The notes beneath the pieces are model-generated. The model saw only the letters and a list, made by a program, of their open reading frames with translations. It did not search any database and was not told where the DNA came from. 64,000 bases of DNA, taken from contig JAEBUN010000003.1 of the NCBI GenBank assembly GCA_023014365.1, positions 2,480,001 to 2,544,000 of the forward strand, in the 5' to 3' direction. This DNA comes from Lepiota brunneoincarnata. Lineage: Eukaryota > Basidiomycota > Agaricomycetes > Agaricales > Agaricaceae. The position numbers were made by a program, and so were the translations under genes. Positions 56,890-64,000 of this stretch are shown one piece after another (position 1 is the stretch's first letter; every line of letters begins with the position of its first letter).

Positions 56890-57265
56890 TCAGTATGCCA
56901 CGTAGGGAGGTTTTCCGAACGGGCTCAAGGCTTTCTGCTGGGAGTGTTGTCTATGTCCTGGGACGAATCCACCATCAAAGATCGAAAAGGCCTTGAAGGC
57001 CGGGCTATCGTCTACATGTTCATCGTTCTCAAGTAATGATATCCCCAACGCCACTCGGGCTTCAGAATCATGAGCATTTCGTTGATTGACCTCCTTTGCT
57101 TGGCAGAGAATGTTGTCCTTGAATGACATGATCCCAAGGCCCGTGACCGGACGCAGCTTGAAGTGGCGTACTGCGCCTGCCTGGGCTGCCGAGTCCCTCG
57201 GTGTTCTGACGGTACCGCCAGAACGTGCATAAAATTGCTGAATCCTCTCCCAAATGGAACGCGAT
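56890..57265 (-). CDS. Possible last exon of an unrecognised gene
   Basis: A minus-strand frame opens right after an acceptor-like TTTTCCAG (about 57272-57265) and stays open for about 120 codons to a stop at 56890. It reads through SIWERIQQFYARSGGTVRTP, VRHFKLRPVTGLGIM and DDSPAFKAFSIFDGGFVPG. Codon choice and composition look protein-like, but no upstream exon or family was identified. The true start is not at the internal ATG (57129). Confidence 0.35.
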
Positions 57266-57272
57266 TCTGGAA

Positions 57273-60259
57273 AATTGTTTTAGACCCGGTTGCTGAAACT
57301 GCAGCATCCTTGATCTCTTGTTAGAAGGAAGCAGTTGCTCTGTGCTGGGCGAGTTGGTATGCAGCCTTTCGAATATTTATCCTTGCGGCCATCGTCCACT
57401 TTGAACATGTAAGCCTACCTTTGGTCAATATTTTTATGCTCTTCACATTTAAATGGAAAGCATAAGGCTTCACCCGCTGTCAGGGTGCTAAGGTTAAACT
57501 ATCCGGATGAACGGCAAAATTAAAGCCCCGGGTGCGGTGCGGAGGTGATCCAGGGAGTCTCGACTCGCCTTTTGGTTGTTTATTAGTGCTTGCACGCAGG
57601 AATCGTATGGGTCAGGAGAAAGAGAAAAGATTGGCAGGTGTAGCCGCATTAGCATAGGTTCAGCGTCGGTTCCCGTGTCCGTTTTGCTCCTTGATCTCAC
57701 GACCCCGGAGAAACATGCTATTGGATCACTACACACCGCACACTGTTGAAACGGCCGCGGCCAACCGGTAGGCAGGAATGTTCGTGGGGACAGGTAGGAA
57801 AGTATCCACTATAAACGGCAAGGGCCAGAATTAGCACTCAGGAGCTCGGCGATTTATTTAAATATCTCCACCAAAGACGGTGTTCAACGGGGTTGTACGG
57901 GACCGCAGTCCACTTGCTCCAGGAAAATGCGACGGTCGAGTCAGGCAAAGGCTTCGTTTAGCCCTGGAAGTCGGGAAAGAGAGATTCAATTGCATCCTGA
58001 CAATCGTCTCAGGACTGGCCAGGGAATTAGAAGATTGAACTACAAAAGCCATGTAGCAGATAACCATGAGTGTGGTGTCTCGTAAAAATGATCGCCCGGG
58101 AGCTGTTGCCTGTGATTTGATTCTAAGCGGTGTGAGTGGTGATAGGGTAATCCTGTTTAGCCAACGACGGTTATGATAGTGAATGGCTTCAAGCGACTTA
58201 TTACGGCTGCCTTGTGCTGTATTTAGTATGCGTACATGTTGTGATTGTGGTAAATCTGATTCCTTTTGTTCAGTTAGGGAGAATCAATCAATCACATTGT
58301 ATCATTTTTGCCTCTTGATACGTCTAACCCTTATTATTGTGTGTCTTCGGCGGGCTTTCTTGTGGTTGTTTTTGTGCGCTGCACTGATCTTTTGGCTTCT
58401 GCAGTTTACTGTTGGTGTCGATACAACCTAACTCTCCGGTGTTTCCGCATTATGGAACACAGCCCCACCCCCGCCGGATTGATACCCGCCTAGGGTTCTG
58501 GGGTACGCCGAAGCCATTATCGAATTTCTGTTAAATCATTATTGGTGATCATAAAAATGTTGTGTACGTGCATATTTCCAATTGATGAAATTATCACCCC
58601 GAGGGTATTTATAATTACAAATAAGTAAAAGGGACAAGTGCTCTTTGCGGCGTCACATCTTTCTTTCCTTGTTAGCCTCGTCAAGCTATCAATTTGTAGT
58701 GGAATGGCCAACAACCGGAGCTGGCCACGTGGGAAGGATGGAGTGTGATGCAGATAACCACAACACAGCCTCGCACCAACACAGAACTACACACGTTCAA
58801 AATATGTTGCTGCATCTCGAAGCTCAACCCTCAGAGTATGTGCTAGCGGTGGGGCTGAGCAAAGGCCTCAGACGAAGTGTACTGTGTCCGAGTCGTGTAG
58901 TATTTCCAATGAAACCTCAAGTACGAAGCTAAATTGATCGCCAATAACATTCAATTTACCTTCCGCATCCGACTCGGGTATGTGGTGTGTCAGTACCAGG
59001 ACAATGATCGATGTAGTTCGGGCTGTCCGCTGTACTGAGATTGTACCGTGCCATAGCAACGTCCATCCCGGGGTAGGATGATTGGGTTGATGGAATCCGG
59101 GCCAACAGGAGATCAAAAAATTATTATTGGAGCCCCTGTTTAATAGCGTGTGCTTGGGATGCTGATATTTGGGGTGCTCCAGATTTTTGTAAGCCTGAGC
59201 AAGGGCGATACCAGACCGCGGGCTTGGAGGTCAGGGTTTGGAGGTCTGAAATCCCCCTATGCTGATGATGGTACGTCCGCGGTTGATCAGTATGCATAAC
59301 GAATGGGTGGTACGGAGGTTTGGAATGAAAGGAAACGCAGTGTGCACGTTGGGTAGATAAATTATCACAGTTGAGCTTCTAGTGTGTATCCAACGTGGTC
59401 CAAATTCTTCATGAGCGCCTCAAGAGAAGGAGTCGGAGCCTAATCGCGTGTCCAAGTTCCCAACGCTTGGCGAGCTCTGAACTGAGCAAGGTTTCGTGAT
59501 CCGAGAGAGCATGTCGTCGACTTGCGGTGGGCCCGGGTGAGTCCGGCGGCAATTTCGCTGTTTTGGAAACCCAGGGGCGAGGGAGGAGTTGGAGACAAAC
59601 CTGAAACGAACGGTGTGCTGTATCTAACGTCGTCGGATGGGTCTGTAGCGCACGCTGTGTGGATAGGAGGGTTTGTGCATACGCGCGCTTAGGGCTGCAG
59701 CGTCGGGGTTGTATGGTCTATTTTCTGGGACAGAGCGAATTTGTAGCGGCCACAGGTAATTAAGCACTCACCGTAAAGCAAGGTCCAGCTTGAATACCGA
59801 GGGGGGGGGGCCAAAAATAAAGGTGCAGGGATTGCCAGTCAAGCGAAGCGACCCCCGTCGGATACCGAGAGATCATACTGTTCGGCGGTTGCTTTGAATC
59901 ATGCGGACAAGCGTGGATAGCTCTCGTGGTGGATCTCCGGAAGCGATGTGTGTCAGGATTGGTAGTTTACAGCGCTGGAGCTCCTTAGAGACCAGACGCC
60001 ATAAGCACTGCCATTAGGTGTAGTAAGCTCAATACAAAAGTCCATGTTATATAACTGGCAGTAAGAGCTCTTGGCTCTCCCCGGCTGCACTACATTTACC
60101 AAGAGCCACCCATAAAAACCGCTCTGTACGCCCACAGGTGCCCCACAAGTCACCGCCTCACTCCCGAGCGGGGAATAGATTCCCACGGCGATAAACAGGG
60201 GACTTTGTTTGGACCCTGACTAACCCTCTCCTCCCCACCACCATCCACCCCGCACAGAC
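57273..60259. other. No gene recognised over 3 kb
   Basis: Only short frames. The + frame at 58183-58431 has a hydrophobic C-terminal segment but no family. A G9 run occurs near 59803 and an AT-rich patch near 58540-58640. Could hide a degraded or strain-specific gene; nothing can be supported. Confidence 0.35.
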
Positions 60260-61700
60260 ATGGCCAGCAAAGCCGCTCACAAACGCGTATGTCGTCCGCA
60301 GCACCCATGGACTTACTGAGCTCATACATGTCGTCCTCCAGCTCAGCAAGGAATATGTTGCCATGCAGAGAGAACCGCCCCCATTCGTCTGGGCAGTGCC
60401 TGACGAAAAGAACATTCTGACATGTAAGTTTCTCATCCAACCTTGTTCTACCTTGTGTTTGCCCTTGGCACTCATTTATGCTTGTTTTCAAAGGGGACTT
60501 TATCATCGTGCGTCCATTGTCGCCCACCCATCATCGCAATGATCAAGACCCGCTTACACATTTTCCCTTCCAGCGCGGACCCCCAGATTCCCCCTATGCG
60601 GATGGCGAGTATCACGGGCAGCTCATTTTCCCCTCCGAATATCCCTTCAAGCCTCCCGGTATCAAGGTCTGTCGCTCTTCCCATATGCGCCCGCGATGTC
60701 GTCTCAACTGAGCCGGATCCGTGTAGATGATCACCCCGTCTGGGAGGTTTCAGCCTGACAAGAAGATTTGCTTTTCAATGTCGGACTTTCACCCTGGTAC
60801 AGTGAGTTTTTACTTCGGCTCCGTGTCCTGTAGTGGCGTATATACTGACGCCTGCTGGGGTTCCAGTGGAATCCAGCGTGGAGCGTCGCAACAATGTGAG
60901 TGTCCCAATCTACTTTTATCCCTGTTGCCAACAACCACTGTCGGTCATCCTTCGCCTTGGATGTGTGGCAGAGCCTATGACGACAGGGGTTTTCCACTGC
61001 CCCATGCTGTTTCGTTTTTGGTTTTGATGACCAATTGATTGGTTAGATGCTCATAATGCGTATCTTTATAGATTGACTGGCCTTCTTTCTTTCATGCTTT
61101 CGGACGAGATGACGACAGGGTCGCTCAATTCTTCGGAGGACGTCAAGCGCGCGTACGCTGCTCGGAGTCATGAGTGGAATTTGACACAACCACGTTTTCG
61201 TGAGGTTTTTGCCGAGGTATGTCGTTGGGCTGTACGACTGAAAATCATGGATATCCTATCACAGCTGTCCATATCAATCGCTGCCCATCACTCTGTATCG
61301 CTTTGAGCTGTTCATGCTAACGTACTCTGTCTAGTATTGTTTACCCACCGCACGCGAGCTTCCAAATATGGCACAAAAGGAGAGGGGAAGCACACCGCCC
61401 GCGGCTCCTCTGTTATCACAACCGGCTCCGAGCTCCCCTATCAGCACGAGGGCGGTTTCGGTTAATGCTGTTGCGGCACCTGAGGCTAACATTGGTGCTA
61501 CCCCTACCCTTGTCACGTCTACGGTGTCTGCAGTTGCAAGAACAACAGGATCATCGATACCTATTGACAAGCAAGAGGGCACGGGGGGTGCTGCGGCTGG
61601 CTGGGCTGCATCGTGGGGTCGGATTCTGTGGGAGAAATGGCGATGGGGAGCCTTGATCGCCCTTGCGGTGCTTGTTTCACGGTTCTCAACGACTGCGTGA
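60260..61700 (+). CDS. UBC6: ER-anchored ubiquitin-conjugating enzyme E2 (UBC6/UBE2J type)
   Basis: Tail-anchored E2 of ER-associated degradation, working with Doa10-type E3 ligases. Eight exons fit in phase: 60260-60286, 60342-60423, 60494-60507, 60574-60666, 60727-60801, 60867-60895, 61072-61216 and 61335-61700; 276 residues. The UBC fold shows [40 protein letters not shown] and [20 protein letters not shown]. The active-site Cys is in [10 protein letters not shown]. As is typical of UBC6, the usual HPN motif is absent. A Pro/Ala/Thr-rich linker leads to a C-terminal hydrophobic anchor ([14 protein letters not shown]) five residues from the end. Exon 3 is only 14 nt. Confidence 0.96.
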
Positions 61701-62095
61701 TAGGAGAGAAAAGATCCGTGGGGGCGTTAGATCGACGGCCGTTGGCTCTTCACGCAATGAAAGTGGTTGAATATTTAAGATTCAGCCACGGGAGCAGTTA
61801 GGGAAATGTCAGTGAATCTCAGTCTCAATTGGGTTTCTTCCCCAGTTTTTGGTTTCCATTTGTTGTAAAGTACAATACATCCTCCCACTCTCTCTCTGTC
61901 TCTTTTTTTCTCTTAAATAAAGATAGGAAGTCTATACCCCTCGCTCCTTCCCCCCGCTCTTTAATAGTTTTTCCTATTTTTTTCTCTTTTTTTTTTTTTT
62001 GAAACGTCCATTGATTATGCCCCGTATACGCATTGAAATGATAATTGATACATACAACATGGGTATCAGAGGAATAATGAAATTGGTTTTTATTT
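61701..62095. other. Convergent intergenic region with T-rich low complexity
   Basis: Between the convergent UBC6 and thymidylate kinase genes. Contains CT-rich tracts and a T14 run near 61987-62000. No gene. Confidence 0.6.
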
Positions 62096-63018
62096 TTATC
62101 TGATGAGTTTATCCTCCCACAAGCGCCCAATTTCCCCTTCTATACCTTTTGTCAAGGCTTCGACGAGCTTCCAGAGATCTTGTGCTACTACGTCCCTGTC
62201 GCGACCGGCATCGATAACGACCCACCTGGGTCCTCCGCCGGTAGTGGTGGCGGTAGACATTTCCGCTCCGAGCCGGCGAAATACCTCGCGTACCCGTTTT
62301 TGCATTTCTTCCTTTTCGTAACGTTCCTCGCCATACCCACCTCTGAGCTTAGCTTGCTCTGGTGTGATGTCGAGAAAGATGGTGAGATCTGGTGCGGGGA
62401 GGGAGATATCTGGTGCTCGGCACCATGGTAGAGCGTCGCCACCGGCACTGCCGTTTGGGAGGGGGGGGAGGAAGGGAAAGGTGGATGCGAGGGAGGGTTT
62501 TGCGGCGGAGAAGGCGATGCCGGAGAAGGCGTAGCGGTCGCAGAGGACGGTTGTGCCCGAGTTGAGGAGGGTGGTGATAGTTGATCTGAGGGGCATAGGG
62601 GCATCAGTGCGTATTGTGGGTGTGTGTGTGTGTGTGTGCATAAGTAAAGATTGATGACGAGAGTGTACGCGGGTTGATTGATTGGGATGATAGGGTATGT
62701 GCTTGTAAGTGTACTTACGCGAGTTCCCAGCGGTTGGCGGAGAAAAGGAGGTGGATTGCGTGGTCGTCCAGGTCGGATTGAGAGCGGAGGTATGAGTCGA
62801 TTGTTTTACCGATGGGTGTTGTGCGATCTGTTGGGTTGTGAAGTGTTTAAGAGATGGATGCGTGGAGGGAGGGGGGGAGCAGAGCGCTTACCGGGGAATT
62901 TAAGGAGTTTTGTGGGAATGTTGCATGATTCGAGGCGCGCGTGGAGGAGTGCTGTTTGTGTTGTTTTGCCGGAACGGTCGAGTCCCTCGATGACGATGAA
63001 GGGAGCACGTTGGAGCAT
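62096..63018 (-). CDS. CDC8: Thymidylate kinase (dTMP kinase)
   Basis: Phosphorylates dTMP to dTDP with ATP, an essential step of dTTP synthesis. Three exons fit in phase: 63018-62892, 62827-62719 and 62585-62096; 241 residues. P-loop FIVIEGLDRSGKTTQ (residues 7-21), with the DR dipeptide inside the loop; LLKFPGDRTTPIG across intron 1 (FPxR-like motif for the thymidine-binding face); DRYAFSGIAFSAAK (DRY/H motif); PDLTIFLDITPEQA. The LID region carries RGGYGEERYE. The acceptor of intron 2 follows a GT-repeat. The gene is somewhat longer than the yeast enzyme (216 residues) owing to a Gly/Pro-rich insert after the DRY motif. The 3' end faces UBC6. Confidence 0.95.
62619..62639. repeat. (TG)n microsatellite in thymidylate kinase intron 2
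   Basis: About ten TG dinucleotides in a row on the + strand, inside the intron between exons 2 and 3. Confidence 0.9.
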
Positions 63019-63086
63019 TGTTATATGGGAGAGAAAGAGAGGGGGGAGATTTAAGAGTCACGTGTGTGGCTTACCCCCTATCTACG
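63019..63086. promoter_or_regulatory. 68-bp divergent promoter of thymidylate kinase and PARG-like gene
   Basis: The two start codons (63018 on -, 63087 on +) are only 68 bp apart. This short space holds a GAGAAAGAGAGGGG purine tract and a GTCACGTGTG stretch (about 63058-63067) containing a CACGTG E-box core. Both 5' untranslated regions and the core promoters must overlap or lie inside the neighbouring gene. Confidence 0.7.
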
Positions 63087-64000
63087 ATGAAGGCGCTCAG
63101 ATCAACATTCCTGCGTTCAACCACGCCGACTGCTAGGACTGTCGAAGGGAGGCGGGAGATCGCAAAACATACTCTCGAAATCACACCGTCAATTATCAAA
63201 GAACATGCTGCGCAGGGGGCAACACAGGACTCGGTTTTTTACCCCCATCAAATCCCTGCTCTCAAGCCCCAAGACCCAAGGGATGCGGCACCCATTTTGG
63301 TAGTCAACAGCGATGCATTCATCGCCGCTCGCAAGCTATTTGACGAATACTCGTCAGATGCGAGCGTAAACGTTGCTGTACTCAACTTGGCGAGTGATGA
63401 AAGACCCGCGGGAGGCTGGTTGTCCAGTCTCTCGAGGACACAAGTACGTCGATCGATAGCGGTCCTCGTAGTTTTCGCTTTATTGATTTAGAAGAACGCA
63501 AGGAAGAAGCGCTGTGTTACTCTTCAACCCTGTACGCAACTCTTAAACCCTCGTATTACCCCTGGCCGAATCTCGGACCCGGTTCCATAGCGGGCGTGTT
63601 CTCTCCAGGCGTGGTGATTATCAAAGACGACCTTGATCACGACTGCGTACAGCTACCAAAAGACAAGAGGAGGCTCGTATCGGTTATTACCGTCGCAGCG
63701 CCTCGATGGCCCGAGTTGACTGAAAATGGAGAGAGGTTTGCGAGGGAGGAGGAGTTGGAGGATTTGAGAGGGAAGATTAGGCTTGTGTATAGGCTGGCTG
63801 GGCAGCACAACCAGCGCTATCTTGTCCTTGGTGTGTCTCTTTCTTTTGTTGAATGTGCAGGCGGAGTTGGACTGATTGAGGCTTTTTTTTGTATGTAGGC
63901 GCGATGGGGTGTGGAGCTTATGCGTGCCCGCCGAAGCAGGTTGCTGAGGAAATGAAGGCTATTCTGCTTGATGATGAATTTAAGAACCATTTCAAGCGTG
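63087..64000 (+). CDS. Microbial-type poly(ADP-ribose) glycohydrolase (TIGR02452 family), 3' end beyond window
   Basis: Macrodomain-fold enzyme that removes ADP-ribose. Exons 63087-63443, 63503-63830 and 63899 to the window end. The N-terminal helix REIAKHTLEI is followed by VLNLASDERPAGGW; the catalytic signature GGx6-8QEE is split by intron 1, and using the acceptor at 63502 restores SRTQ|EEALCYSSTLY. Then FSPGVVIIKDD, VSVITVAAPRWPEL, LRGKIRLVYRLA, LVLG|AMGCGAYACPPKQVAE, all typical of the family. The frame is open to the last base (HFKR). Divergent from thymidylate kinase with a 68-bp spacer. Confidence 0.92.

Noticed and set aside
59801..59812. G-run as a telomeric or quadruplex array
   Set aside because: A single homopolymer run without repeated telomere-type units.
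61860..62000. Poly-T tract as the tail of a retroposed gene
   Set aside because: No coding remnant or target duplication adjoins it; it sits in the convergent intergenic region as low-complexity sequence.

Overview
The window is fungal nuclear DNA. Genes are split by many short GT-AG introns of about 45-75 nt, and the proteins (CWC27, UBC6, an anoctamin/Ist2 homologue, GH76, a truncated Bud6 N-domain, NACHT fragments, a RING-H2 membrane protein) together point to a mushroom-forming basidiomycete (Agaricomycetes). No species name can be supported from the sequence alone. Exon boundaries were derived by hand from reading frame, GT/AG sites and remembered family sequences; no alignment was run.

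Region 1 (1-15.6 kb) is a nested, decayed retrotransposon island, strikingly poor in CpG. It holds a Ty3/gypsy integrase-chromodomain end with an LTR, an antisense 5' end of a Ty1/copia element, a RING-H2 gene stranded among the repeats, a short non-autonomous LTR element (TRIM-like), an antisense gypsy gag-protease, and a copia RT-RNase H with its 3' LTR. Two copies of a 1.25-kb repeat interrupt the gypsy gag and the copia RT. Copia LTRs on the two sides of the island differ mostly at CpG sites.

Region 2 (15.6-27 kb) is gene-poor: a glutamine/proline-rich protein fragment, a tRNA-like SINE candidate, a NACHT-NTPase pseudogene, two paralogous small basic-tailed ORFs, a Bud6/Aip3 N-domain-only gene and a small secreted protein. 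Region 3 (27.7-33.1 kb) holds an intact anoctamin/Ist2-like gene and a 13-exon GH76 glycosidase.

Region 4 (33.6-52.0 kb) is the most distinctive part: six copies (A-F) of a seven-transmembrane fungal rhodopsin-like gene, all on the + strand. A, B and D read open throughout; C, E and F are broken. A tandem duplication of about 6 kb explains the order A-B / C-D, and copy C sits exactly on the junction (promoter module of one paralogue joined to the 3' half of another). All copies in which the site can be read share a GC-AG intron before the last exon.

Region 5 (52.3-64 kb) is ordinary housekeeping territory: a PEP-mutase/isocitrate-lyase superfamily enzyme, divergent from spliceosomal cyclophilin CWC27; the ER ubiquitin-conjugating enzyme UBC6, convergent with thymidylate kinase; and a microbial-type PARG that shares a 68-bp divergent promoter with the thymidylate kinase and runs off the window end.
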